Shown: positions 7,931-14,914 of the stretch, piece after piece | Position numbering within the stretch: the first letter of the stretch is position 1 | Layout of the letters: the number at the start of each line of letters is the position of its first letter | NCBI GenBank assembly: GCA_047629355.1 | Contig: JBLHWU010000165.1 | Span: 1-14,914 of the forward strand | Direction of reading: 5' to 3' | Length of the DNA stretch: 14,914 nucleotides | Source of the DNA: CAYUNA01 sp047629355 | GTDB lineage: Bacteria; Bacteroidota; Bacteroidia; Chitinophagales; Saprospiraceae | Notes under the pieces: model-generated | Told to the model about the DNA's origin: nothing | The model's database searches: none | The model's input: only the letters and a program-made list of their open reading frames with translations | Made by a program: the position numbers and the translations under genes

Positions 7931-8776
7931 ATGATAAAATTCTATCTGTACAAACACGGGGGGTATCTTTTGGTATGCCTATTTATATTGCTATTTTCTG
8001 CTTGCGATAAAAAAGCAGTCGTTCCTGATTTAGAAGAATTTACCCGCGCTGACCGCGAAAAATTAGGAGATTTCATTGAGTGGGAAATGACGAACGATGG
8101 CATCTACGATATTTTGCCGCAGGCTGCTCCTTATGATACCTTATATTGGTATACACAAAAACTTTACAATCAAGCAATCAGCGTCTTGCAACGCGACCAA
8201 CAATCTCCTGCGAATAATCGTTGGGCAAATGGTAGAAGTTGGGATGTTCTTATTTTTGAAGGTGCTGAAAAATCTGCTTTTGTCTTACCTGGAGGAAATT
8301 TATACCTATCGACAGGCTTACTCAAGTCATTAGAAAAAGAATATGAATTGTACTACTTTTTGGCATTTGAAGCCAATATCATGCACGAAGATTTCTTACT
8401 GAAACAGCTCGTTCGAGAGTACAATGCCATCACTCTACGGAATGTCATCAGCGGTTCTGCTCCTGCAAACTCTACAACTTTAGATATTATTGCAAGAGAA
8501 TTGCCGGCATTGGTATTTGAAACGGAAACCGTAGAATCTATTGACGGCGCAACCTTGGAAACCATTTGTCAAACGTCAGTTTATGACCGTGTTGGTATCG
8601 CACCATTTATTTTAAATTCGAGTAATGATGAAGCGGCATGGTTAGCTTCTCGCAAATCGTATAATGGCAGACCGGAACATCTGGAAGCCATTGAAATTGA
8701 AGGAGATTTTGATTGCGGAAGTTTTAAAGGAAATGGTTTCTACAGCAAATACGTTTTAGATGTTTTGGCAAATTAA
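7931..8776 (+). CDS. Lipoprotein with M48 peptidase-like domain lacking the HExxH zinc site
   Basis: This 281-residue protein starts at an ATG after an A-rich leader. It has a signal peptide with lipobox FSAC (Cys25), so it should be a membrane-anchored envelope lipoprotein. Residues about 95-165 follow the M48 metallopeptidase pattern: SAFVLPGGNLYLSTGLLKSL (PGG at 120-122), then a helix with ELYYFLAFEANIMHEDF. In active M48 enzymes the helix has LAHExxH. Here the first His is Phe146, Glu147 is kept, and the second His position is Ile150. The C-terminal part also resembles M48, with a DRVGIAP segment and a final SRKSYNGRPEHLEAIE region like the HP...R segment. I infer a catalytically inactive M48 relative, perhaps a binding or chaperone-like protein. 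The gene is not obviously broken, since the reading frame is intact. It is convergent with the rhodanese lipoprotein. Fold assignment is likely; the function is unknown. Confidence 0.75.
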   Translation: MIKFYLYKHGGYLLVCLFILLFSACDKKAVVPDLEEFTRADREKLGDFIEWEMTNDGIYDILPQAAPYDTLYWYTQKLYNQAISVLQRDQQSPANNRWANGRSWDVLIFEGAEKSAFVLPGGNLYLSTGLLKSLEKEYELYYFLAFEANIMHEDFLLKQLVREYNAITLRNVISGSAPANSTTLDIIARELPALVFETETVESIDGATLETICQTSVYDRVGIAPFILNSSNDEAAWLASRKSYNGRPEHLEAIEIEGDFDCGSFKGNGFYSKYVLDVLAN

Positions 8777-8793
8777 GGTCATCTGTTTGGCTA

Positions 8794-8848
8794 TTGGTTG
8801 ATTGGTTATTTAGGTGAAAACAGAATCAACTAATAACCAATCAACCAA
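8794..8848. terminator. 17-bp hairpin between convergent genes, probable bidirectional transcript end
   Basis: The arms 8794-8810 and 8832-8848 pair perfectly over 17 bp with a 21-base loop. The hairpin sits between the stop codons of two convergent genes (8776 and 8855), which is the usual place for a shared terminator. Neither strand has a T-run after the stem, so it may instead protect 3' ends or halt transcription less efficiently. Confidence 0.6.
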
Positions 8849-8854
8849 AAAAGC

Positions 8855-9271
8855 TTACTGTTCCCAACCAGAATACCCCGTTTTTAATTCATAAATCTCT
8901 AAAAAACCCAAGCTTTTCATTTTTTTAGCACATCTTTTACTACGCCCACCTGCTTGACAATAAACAAAGACCGGCTGTTTTTTATCTAAATTATTAATGT
9001 TTTGTAAAAAGTCATCTGCCTTGATATTGATGTTCACCGCTCCATCAATATTGCCATTGGCAAACTCTCCAGGTGTGCGAACATCGACCAATTGAGGCTT
9101 TATCGTCGCAGCTAATTTAGTTTGAAAGTCGGGTACATTCAAGCGTTCATAAATAACATCTGTAGCAACCTCTGTGTTCGTTGAAGCATTGTTGCTTCCT
9201 TGTTCAGAATTACAAGAACAGGCGGATAAGACCAAAATTCCCAGTGTAAAAAATACTTGATTTAATTTCAT
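8855..9271 (-). CDS. Rhodanese-domain lipoprotein
   Basis: This 138-residue protein has a short signal peptide and lipobox LSAC (Cys18), followed by a Ser/Asn-rich linker to about residue 38. It is therefore probably anchored to the membrane and faces the periplasm. Residues about 40-138 form one rhodanese domain: LVDVRTPGEF (61-70), the GNIDGAVNI segment (73-81), and the active-site loop CQAGGRS with Cys105 and Arg110. The end matches the family's closing GYSGW motif. The cysteine is present, so sulfurtransferase or thiol chemistry is possible. The substrate is unknown, and single-domain rhodaneses often act as sulfur carriers. It is convergent with the M48-like lipoprotein and divergent from aroQ across 147 bases. 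No convincing promoter was found for it. Confidence 0.92.
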   Translation of the reverse strand: MKLNQVFFTLGILVLSACSCNSEQGSNNASTNTEVATDVIYERLNVPDFQTKLAATIKPQLVDVRTPGEFANGNIDGAVNINIKADDFLQNINNLDKKQPVFVYCQAGGRSKRCAKKMKSLGFLEIYELKTGYSGWEQ

Positions 9272-9418
9272 ATTATTAGTTTTAATTGTGTTTATTAGAT
9301 GAGTAAAAAATGCATATATATAAATTTCAAATTAAAATTCTTTACAAATCTCCGTATTTAAAGTTAAAACTTCGTTGTTTTGTGGTGTCCAATATTTAAA
9401 ATTTCAAAAAAGCATCTT

Positions 9419-9838
9419 ATGAAAATCATTATTATCAACGGGCCAAACCTTAATTTGTTAGGTATTCGTGAAACGTCTATCTACGGTAAACAGTCTTTCG
9501 AAGAATATTTTGAGCAGCTACAAACGGAATATTCTGAAGTGACGCTGCATTATTTTCAAAGTAATCATGAAGGGGCGTTGATTGATAAATTGCACGAAGT
9601 TGGCTTTAGTTATGACGGTATTGTGCTAAATGCGGGCGCATATACGCATACCTCCGTTGCCATTGCCGATGCGATTGCAGCGATTGAGACGCCGACGATT
9701 GAGGTGCATATTTCTAATGTTCACAAGCGGGAAAAATTTCGACACCATTCTTATTTGTCGGCTAATTGTACCGGATTGATTGTTGGATTGGGGCTGAAAG
9801 GATATGATTTGGCGGTGGGGTATTTTTTGAAGAGGTGA
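9419..9838 (+). CDS. aroQ: 3-dehydroquinate dehydratase, type II
   Basis: AroQ removes water from 3-dehydroquinate to give 3-dehydroshikimate, the third step of the shikimate pathway, in the cytoplasm as a dodecamer. The 139-residue length is typical of type II enzymes. Visible motifs are NGPNLNLLG (7-15), the flexible-lid Arg17 and catalytic Tyr22, the SNHEG segment (48-52), LNAGAYTHTS (70-79), EVHISNVHKRE (95-105) with catalytic Glu95 and His97, and Arg104. An upstream GTG or ATG extension is possible in frame, but the family starts with MKIIIINGPN, so ATG 9419 is chosen. It stands alone, not in an aro operon. It is divergent from the rhodanese gene and convergent with mfd. A nested palindrome begins 40 bases past its stop. 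Confidence 0.97.
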   Translation: MKIIIINGPNLNLLGIRETSIYGKQSFEEYFEQLQTEYSEVTLHYFQSNHEGALIDKLHEVGFSYDGIVLNAGAYTHTSVAIADAIAAIETPTIEVHISNVHKREKFRHHSYLSANCTGLIVGLGLKGYDLAVGYFLKR

Positions 9839-9877
9839 TTTTTGGATATCGTTTTTGCTATTTTTTTTGAACTCGTG

Positions 9878-9981
9878 GCGCAAATTTTTAACACCTAGCC
9901 GCACCTAGCAATTTCACATAGGCACCTAGCTTTTCGGAAGCTAATATCAGCTATGTGACTATGTGAAATTACTATTTGCGC
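9878..9981. repeat. Nested palindrome made of repeated CACCTAGC / TCACATAG octamers
   Basis: An outer stem (GCGCAAAT 9878-9885 / ATTTGCGC 9974-9981) encloses a perfect 12-bp stem (9910-9921 / 9959-9970) and an inner TAGCTT/AAGCTA hairpin. On the left arm CACCTAGC occurs three times (9892, 9902, 9923) and TCACATAG once (9914). The right arm carries its reverse complement CTATGTGA twice in tandem (9951-9966). It lies after aroQ between convergent genes and could terminate transcription, although it lacks a T-run. The repeated octamers also fit a protein-binding array or a dispersed repeat. Confidence 0.65.
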
Positions 9982-10060
9982 TCGTATCTTCGCAAAAGAA
10001 AATTAATTTGATAAATTATAAAGACGCTTAAAAACCCTAATAATCAGTAAAAAAAAATGC

Positions 10061-10213
10061 AAGTACCTGGACATAAATAATCGAACAATCAAAAGAGTAA
10101 GATTTTTTTTCTCTAAAAAAATCTTGAATAATACCTTTATTGAAGTATTTTTTAGGGGAAAATAACGGAAAAAAATACTTTTTAGATGTTCGATTATTTA
10201 TGTCCAGGTACTT
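10061..10213. mobile_element. 153-bp palindromic MITE-like element with perfect 27-bp terminal inverted repeats
   Basis: The ends 10061-10087 and 10187-10213 are perfect 27-bp inverted repeats starting AAGTACCTGGACATAAATAA. The inside continues as an imperfect palindrome to the centre near 10137, so either strand could fold into one long hairpin. A diverged inverted half copy lies at 138-226. No coding region is inside, and no clear target-site duplication is visible at the ends. It starts 17 bases past the mfd stop codon and may serve as the mfd transcript end. Relation to a known transposase family cannot be judged here. Confidence 0.7.
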
Positions 10214-10230
10214 ATATTTCTAATTCCAAA

Positions 10231-13200
10231 TCAACCAATCCCTTTCTCAATCAATTGCAAAACCGCCCTCGCCTTCCCCAAACTCCGAATCCCATCTCGC
10301 ACCAAAATCAAATGCCGTGTCGATTTCTTTACACTCAAATGATGCTTATGCCCTTGTGTCGCAATAAATTGAAAAATTTTCTGAAACGTCGCACTTTCAT
10401 AGTACGGCGACTGCGGATTTTCCACAAAATAACAGCGCAATTTCCCATTTTTCAAAATAACGCGCTCAAAGCCCAATTCTTTACAAATCCATCGCAATCG
10501 CAAGCCGTCAAATAAGCCATTTACCACTTTCGGCATTTTTCCAAAACGGTCAATCATACTTTTTTTGAACGTCTCAATCCCTTCTTCGGTATCAATTTTA
10601 TTCAAGCTCGTGTATAAATTTAGCCGTTCCTGAATGTTGCTGACGTATTCATCTGGAATCAACATTTCTACATCCGTATCGACATTTACGTCCCGTACAT
10701 ACTGCTTTTTCTTTTCTAAATCTTCTTTAAACAAGTCCTTAAATGTGCTTTCTTTCAATTCCAGAATGGCTTCTTCCAAGACTTTTTGGTAGGTTTCGTA
10801 ACCAATTTCATTAATAAAACCACTCTGTTCGCCACCCAGTAAATTACCCGCACCCCGAATATCCAAATCCCGCATCGCAATTTCAATCCCGCTCCCCAAA
10901 TCCGAATGTTCCTCAATCGTTTTCAACCGTTTTCGCGCATCTGCAGTCAGCGTAGAAACAGGAGGGCAAAATAAATAGCAAAATGCTTTCTTATTACTTC
11001 TACCAACGCGACCCCGCAATTGGTGCAAATCGCTCATTCCAAATTGATTCGCATTGTTGATAATAATTGTATTCGCATTCGCAATATCCAGCCCCGTTTC
11101 AATAATGTTGGTACAAACCAAAACATCGTGTTTTTTATCAATAAATTCCAGTAATGTTTTCTCCAAATCCTTGCTTTCCATCTGCCCGTGCGCCATCGCC
11201 ACTTTTACATCAGGACACATCCTTTTTACCATATTTGAAATATCCGCCAATGTTTTTACTCGATTGTGAACAAAAAATACCTGTCCACCGCGATTTACTT
11301 CATAATAAATAGAATCTTTAATTAATTCTTCATTAAAAATTCGAATTTCTGTATGAATCGGCTGGCGATTAGGCGGCGGCGTCCGAATCACAGAAAGGTC
11401 TCGGGCTGCCATCAAGCTAAACTGCATCGTCCGAGGAATCGGTGTAGCTGTTAGCGTTAAAGTATCGACATTGACTTTGATATTTCGAAGTTTTTCCTTA
11501 GCAGCAACGCCAAATTTTTGCTCTTCATCAATGATTAATAAACCCAAATCTTTAAAACCAATTTGCTTATTCAGCAAACCATGCGTACCAATTACAATAT
11601 CAATCTCGCCCTCTTTTAGTTTTGCAAAAATTTCACGTTTTTCCTTCGTTGTCCGAAAACGATTAATATAATCGACGGTCACGCCAAATTCCTTCAATCG
11701 AGCTTGAAAGGTTTTATAATGTTGCAACGCTAAAATTGTCGTAGGCACTAAAATCGCCACCTGTTTTCCACCAACAACCGCCTTAAATGCACCTCGAAGT
11801 GCAACTTCCGTTTTTCCAAAACCAACGTCCCCACAAATTAGCCTATCCATCGGAATCGGCTTCATCATATCCTCTTTCATCTCCATTGTCGCCGTCAATT
11901 GGTCAGGCGTATCTTCGTAAATAAAGGAGGCTTCCAATTCCGTCTGCATATAGCCATCGGGCGGAAAAGCATGACCGGGAGCAGATTTTCGTTTGGCATA
12001 TAATTTAATGAGTTCGGAAGCAATGTCCTTGACTTTCTTCTTGGTTTTTCGCTTGAGGTTTTGCCAAGTATCTGAGCCTAACTTGTTTAATTTTGGAACC
12101 GTTCCTTCCTTCCCCGTATGTTTCGTAATTTTATGCAGCGAGTTGATACTCACATATAAAACGTCTTTGTTTTTATAAAAAATCCGCACCGATTCTTGCA
12201 CATGACCATTGATGTCAATTTTTTGTAAACCAGAATATTGCCCAATGCCGTGGTCAATGTGAACGACATAATCACCTGGTTTTAATTCTCTTAAAAGTCT
12301 TAAATTTAAGGATTTATCTTTCGTGAAGCCTCGGCGTAATTTATATTTATGAAACCGTTGGAAAATTTCATGGTCGGTATAACACGCTATTTTTAAATCC
12401 AAATCAATGAAACCCGCACTAATTGCCTTGGTCACGGGATGAAATTGCACATTGGCTTCCAAATCTTCAAAAATGGAATAAAAACGCTCAATCTGCTTCG
12501 GGTTTTCGGTAAAAATATAGTTCTCAATTTGACTCTGCCCATTGTCTGTCAGATTGTCAATTAAGAACTTAAAATTTTTATTAAAAACGGGTTGCGGACG
12601 ACTATTAAATTTAATCGTTTTATTAAAAACAAGCGGCTGCACGCTATCCGTTAATGATAAAATTGGATAAGCTTTAATGTCTTCAATCACTTCCGCAGGA
12701 CGGATAAATGCACGGTCTCGAAAAATTTCTGCCACCTCACTTTCATCCAAAATTGTCAGCGTATTCGCAAATTTTTCTGCCTCTTCAAAACAAGTTTGCA
12801 AACGGTCAAGCAACACCTGAAAATCCTTCACCCAAATCGCCGTCCGTTTTTTCAAAACCCGAAAAAACGATACCTTTTGGTCTTGCGTAAATTTGGTGTT
12901 GATATTTGGTACAATCGAAACACTCGCGATGTTTTGCTGCGACAATTGCGTCGTCGGGTCAAACGTCCGAATGCTTTCCACATCTTCATCAAATAATTCA
13001 ATTCGATACGGATATTCATTTCCGTAAGAATAAATATCGATGATGCCACCTCGCACTGCAAATTGTCCGGGCTGATAGACAAAGTCCTCGCGCTTAAACC
13101 CATATTCCGCCATCACTTCAATCAGCGTTTGGACATCAATCTGCTCATCTTTCTTAATCACCCAACGCGTTTCATCCAAGACTGAAGGCGCAACGACTCG

Positions 13201-13590
13201 TTCAAAAAGTGCTTCAGGATAGGTTACAATTATCTCACCTGCACCCGTTGAAGTCGATATTTTATTAATCACTTCCGTGCGTTCGAGGACATTATTATTA
13301 TTTAATTCCTCAAAATATTGTGGACGTTTGAAAGAGTCAGGAAAGAACCGAACGGGCTTCTTATCAAACAAGCTCGCTAAGTTATTTTGCAGATAAGCTG
13401 CTTCCTCTTTATTGTTGGCAATCACGAGGTGATTCTGCGGCAGATTCAGATACGTTCCCATCAGGACAAAGGATTCCTGTGCGCCGCGCATTCCTAAGAG
13501 TTGAATTCTTGCGGGCGTTTCTTCGTTCAAAGTTTCTGCCAATTGCTGTATTCGTTCGTCATCTCGGTACAGCTCCAAGATTTTTTGCAT
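10231..13590 (-). CDS. mfd: Transcription-repair coupling factor
   Basis: Mfd uses ATP to push stalled RNA polymerase off DNA lesions and recruits UvrA for nucleotide excision repair. I take the ATG at 13590, giving 1119 residues, a normal family length; an in-frame GTG at 13599 would add three. Domains in order (numbered from this ATG): a UvrB-like N-terminal module with RGGIIDIYSYG (GG at 181-182); the CarD-like RNA-polymerase-interacting domain around 433-495 (KPGDYVVHIDHGIGQYSG); the RecG-like translocase with Walker A GDVGFGKT (587-594, Lys593), DEEQ (688-691), TATPIPRT (714-721) and RGRVGR (859-864); the post-translocase region with LDIRGAGNLLGGEQSG; and the C-terminal D7 TRCF domain from about 971. 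Nothing essential appears missing. It is convergent with aroQ, and its upstream gap holds no recognisable promoter. Confidence 0.98.
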   Translation of the reverse strand: MQKILELYRDDERIQQLAETLNEETPARIQLLGMRGAQESFVLMGTYLNLPQNHLVIANNKEEAAYLQNNLASLFDKKPVRFFPDSFKRPQYFEELNNNNVLERTEVINKISTSTGAGEIIVTYPEALFERVVAPSVLDETRWVIKKDEQIDVQTLIEVMAEYGFKREDFVYQPGQFAVRGGIIDIYSYGNEYPYRIELFDEDVESIRTFDPTTQLSQQNIASVSIVPNINTKFTQDQKVSFFRVLKKRTAIWVKDFQVLLDRLQTCFEEAEKFANTLTILDESEVAEIFRDRAFIRPAEVIEDIKAYPILSLTDSVQPLVFNKTIKFNSRPQPVFNKNFKFLIDNLTDNGQSQIENYIFTENPKQIERFYSIFEDLEANVQFHPVTKAISAGFIDLDLKIACYTDHEIFQRFHKYKLRRGFTKDKSLNLRLLRELKPGDYVVHIDHGIGQYSGLQKIDINGHVQESVRIFYKNKDVLYVSINSLHKITKHTGKEGTVPKLNKLGSDTWQNLKRKTKKKVKDIASELIKLYAKRKSAPGHAFPPDGYMQTELEASFIYEDTPDQLTATMEMKEDMMKPIPMDRLICGDVGFGKTEVALRGAFKAVVGGKQVAILVPTTILALQHYKTFQARLKEFGVTVDYINRFRTTKEKREIFAKLKEGEIDIVIGTHGLLNKQIGFKDLGLLIIDEEQKFGVAAKEKLRNIKVNVDTLTLTATPIPRTMQFSLMAARDLSVIRTPPPNRQPIHTEIRIFNEELIKDSIYYEVNRGGQVFFVHNRVKTLADISNMVKRMCPDVKVAMAHGQMESKDLEKTLLEFIDKKHDVLVCTNIIETGLDIANANTIIINNANQFGMSDLHQLRGRVGRSNKKAFCYLFCPPVSTLTADARKRLKTIEEHSDLGSGIEIAMRDLDIRGAGNLLGGEQSGFINEIGYETYQKVLEEAILELKESTFKDLFKEDLEKKKQYVRDVNVDTDVEMLIPDEYVSNIQERLNLYTSLNKIDTEEGIETFKKSMIDRFGKMPKVVNGLFDGLRLRWICKELGFERVILKNGKLRCYFVENPQSPYYESATFQKIFQFIATQGHKHHLSVKKSTRHLILVRDGIRSLGKARAVLQLIEKGIG

Positions 13591-13622
13591 ATTCTTCACG
13601 GCGCGAAAATAGTTGATTTTTT

Positions 13623-13639
13623 GATTAATTCGATTAATC
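13623..13639. promoter_or_regulatory. Short inverted repeat upstream of mfd
   Basis: GATTAAT and ATTAATC form a 7-bp inverted repeat around tcg, 33-49 bases upstream of the mfd ATG. The position suits an operator or a leader hairpin, but at this AT content a chance match is quite possible. No -7 TAnnTTTG box is seen near it. Confidence 0.25.
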
Positions 13640-13762
13640 TGATTGTTTTAAAAGCTAAGGAAAATGCACTATTATTAATAACAGTATGATTTTATTTTGT
13701 TTCGAATTTTTAAACAATTTATTTAAAATAATATTGAAAAATATATATATCTGGATAATTAG

Positions 13763-13976
13763 TTTTACTTTAAGACTCTTAAATCCGAGGCAAAAACAAA
13801 GGGAGTCTGAGGGAGAAAAATGGTTTTGAAACCATTTTTCTCCCCCCAAGCTTCTTTCCCCCGCCGACGAAGGCGGTGGGCTGGGTGTTTTTAATGGCGA
13901 AAACCGGGATTAACGCCCAATTTTTCCCATCAAACTCCTCATTGATAAAGAATGAAACAAGAGTCTTAAAGCAAAA
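13763..13976. repeat. 214-bp element with 18-bp terminal inverted repeats and nested double hairpins (copy C)
   Basis: The ends pair as TTTTaCTTTAAGACTCTT (13763-13780) and its reverse complement (13959-13976), with one mismatch. Inside, the plus-strand box GGGAGTCTGAGGG (13801-13813) overlaps a perfect 16-bp stem (13811-13826 / 13829-13844) followed by CAAG. A GC-rich hairpin follows (CCGCC 13861-13865 / GGCGG 13872-13876). Then an opposite-facing half carries a bulged stem (13883-13895 / 13909-13918) and a minus-strand GAGGAGTTTGATGGG box (13926-13940). The arrangement is nearly symmetrical and carries no gene. It could be a non-autonomous mobile element or a paired REP-like unit. Confidence 0.65.
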
Positions 13977-14110
13977 AATGAGAACAAAATCTCACGCTCA
14001 AGAAACTACATTTATTTTTTTCGCGTTCCTTAGTACGCTGTAAAGTAAGTTTGTTTAAAGTTTAAAAAGCGAGAGAATCGTAAGATTTTCGAGCTTCAAA
14101 AAATACAGTG

Positions 14111-14192
14111 CGCATTGCCTGCGACAATGCGGGTGTGCTTGTTAAGGGGGTAAAACGGTTTGTAAAAACCGTTTTTACCCCTTAAAATCCCC
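14111..14192 (-). repeat. Double-hairpin intergenic repeat, copy D
   Basis: Read on the minus strand, the box GGGGATTTTAAGGGG (14178-14192) runs into a roughly 20-bp imperfect stem (14142-14161 / 14166-14185, loop gtaa). CAAG and a spacer follow, then a second 7-bp hairpin CGCATTG/CAATGCG (14111-14117 / 14125-14131). The order matches copies A and C, while the arm sequences differ. The stretch between copies C and D (13977-14110) has only weak short hairpins, such as GAGA/TCTC, and no gene I can support. Confidence 0.6.
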
Positions 14193-14243
14193 TTGTAAAA
14201 ATGCAATGAAATTTATTTTACACGGTATTAGTTACTTTTTTAG

Positions 14244-14278
14244 ATAAAATATTTCCTTTTTAAAAGGTGAAATTTTAT
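14244..14278. repeat. AT-rich imperfect hairpin in the gap before the last gene
   Basis: ATAAAAT (14244-14250) pairs with ATTTTAT (14272-14278), and the pairing continues inward with bulges to CCTTTT/AAAAGG. The sequence is simple, so a chance origin cannot be excluded. Apart from this, 14193-14352 shows no gene: the only small reading frame starting with ATG here is about 13 codons. Confidence 0.3.
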
Positions 14279-14352
14279 AGGAAGTTTCTTCTTTTTTAGG
14301 TAAAAAATCTATCGTTAATCATTGAAGTACAAACTGTTTTAAATAAAAAAAA

Positions 14353-14390
14353 GGGTTATCGACATTTTAGGTAACCCATTTTTTAATTTT
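14353..14390. terminator. Bidirectional intrinsic terminator with no obvious gene
   Basis: An 8-bp stem (14353-14360 / 14370-14377, one G-T pair) with a 9-base loop is followed by ATTTTTTAATTTT on the plus strand. On the minus strand an eight-T run follows directly. Both directions look like intrinsic terminators. No gene is seen ending toward it from either side: 13600-14350 has none, and 14391-14483 is the leader of the plus-strand gene that follows. Confidence 0.7.
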
Positions 14391-14483
14391 ACACCAAAAC
14401 GAAACACTTTTGCATCTGTTGTAGTAAGTTAGGTGTTAGAGTGACAGGGGTGTGAAAGTGTTTATATTTACAAAAAAACGTTT

Positions 14484-14914
14484 ATGAAAAAACTGTTGAA
14501 TTTTATAGGAACTGGAATGCTGCTAACATTTTTATCAGCATCATTATTAACTGGCTGTGCTTCCGAAAATGGAAAGCCAGCTAAAAAACCAGTGAATACC
14601 CGTGCGATGGGTAAGTTGAATGAAATTTTCTTTTTGGGTGACGAAGCTGTTATGCAAGGAATGGTTGGCGATACGATTAACTATTATTTTAAAGCGCCTT
14701 ATCTGATTTTGCCGCAGCCAGAACCGTTATATGATTTGCAATTTGAAACACCGCAAACCATAATAAACAATCCTTACCGAAAGGAAATGAAGGTCTATAT
14801 AATCGTCGCAGATTTGGCGGACGAAAATTCTCCAACGACGAAATTAGTGATGGAAGATATCACTGCGGCCAAGCGAATGGAAATCAAATCAGACGGCGGA
14901 TACTCGGTGACTGT
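14484..14914 (+). CDS. DUF4837-like lipoprotein, 5' part only (runs off window)
   Basis: The frame is open from ATG 14484 to the window end, giving 143 complete codons. The signal peptide ends in lipobox LTGC with Cys25, so the product is probably an envelope lipoprotein. After a short linker, residues about 44-143 resemble DUF4837, a Bacteroidota lipoprotein family. Seen are MGKLNEIFFLGDEAVMQG (conserved opening strand and helix), the VGDTINYYF segment, the LPQPEPLYDLQF signature and YRKEMKVYIIVADL. The role of the family is unknown. An upstream TATATTTA resembles a -7 box (TAnnTTTG) but is imperfect and only a few bases from the start codon. The bidirectional terminator at 14353-14390 separates this gene from what lies upstream. 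Confidence 0.8.
   Translation, partial: MKKLLNFIGTGMLLTFLSASLLTGCASENGKPAKKPVNTRAMGKLNEIFFLGDEAVMQGMVGDTINYYFKAPYLILPQPEPLYDLQFETPQTIINNPYRKEMKVYIIVADLADENSPTTKLVMEDITAAKRMEIKSDGGYSVT

Noticed and set aside
8381..8395. HED in the M48-like protein as a shifted zinc motif
   Set aside because: The residues read H-E-D-F-L, so the second histidine of HExxH is missing, and the alignment of the preceding segment puts the motif at 146-150.
9892..9966. CRISPR-like array
   Set aside because: The units are only eight bases, the spacing is irregular, there are copies on both strands and no cas genes.
10186..10515. 109-codon plus-strand frame
   Set aside because: It lies almost wholly antisense to the end of mfd and begins inside the palindromic element; no domain is recognisable.
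13591..13599. GTG start for mfd, three codons upstream of the ATG
   Set aside because: The ATG at 13590 gives a normal family N-terminus, and ATG is strongly favoured in this phylum.
14206..14250. Small peptide gene before the orphan terminator
   Set aside because: The frame has only about 13 codons, with no supporting ribosome-binding site or similarity.

Overview
The window looks like chromosome from an AT-rich member of the Bacteroidota, probably a Saprospiria/Cytophagia-like or flavobacterial relative. Three things suggest this. There is a very large cell-surface protein with SprB-type repeats and a type B C-terminal sorting domain of the type IX secretion system. There is a DUF4837-type lipoprotein, a family known from this phylum. 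The tRNA gene is preceded by the TAnnTTTG -7 element typical of the phylum. I cannot name the species.

Layout: 1-449 is non-coding and holds a GC-rich double-hairpin repeat and a partial copy of a palindromic element. 450-6659 (+) encodes the 2069-residue surface protein and ends in a hairpin shared with tRNA-Cys (6749-6819, -). 7023-7337 (+) is a YbjQ/UPF0145 protein. 7338-7930 is a gap with three separate hairpin structures. 7931-8776 (+) is a lipoprotein with an M48 peptidase-like fold signature but a destroyed HExxH motif. 8855-9271 (-) is a rhodanese-domain lipoprotein, convergent with it. 9419-9838 (+) is aroQ. 9839-10230 holds a nested palindrome built of repeated octamers and a 153-bp palindromic MITE-like element. 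10231-13590 (-) is mfd. 13591-14483 is a long gap with a 214-bp element bounded by inverted repeats, another double hairpin and an apparently orphan bidirectional terminator. 14484-14914 (+) is the beginning of a DUF4837-like lipoprotein that leaves the window.

The genes do not form an operon or an obvious pathway. Each is separated by more than 70 bp and orientations alternate. Housekeeping functions (aroQ in the shikimate pathway, mfd in transcription-coupled repair, tRNA-Cys) are mixed with envelope proteins: one secreted adhesin-like protein and three lipoproteins. I see no defence system, CRISPR array, phage or intact transposase.

The most unusual content is between the genes. Nearly every gap carries long inverted repeats. 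Four sites share one architecture: a GGGAnTTTnAGGG-like box, an A/T-cored hairpin with C/G ends, often CAAG, and then a second hairpin. A separate palindromic element occurs once complete (10061-10213) and once as an inverted half copy (138-226). These are the best candidates here for undescribed mobile or regulatory sequences.
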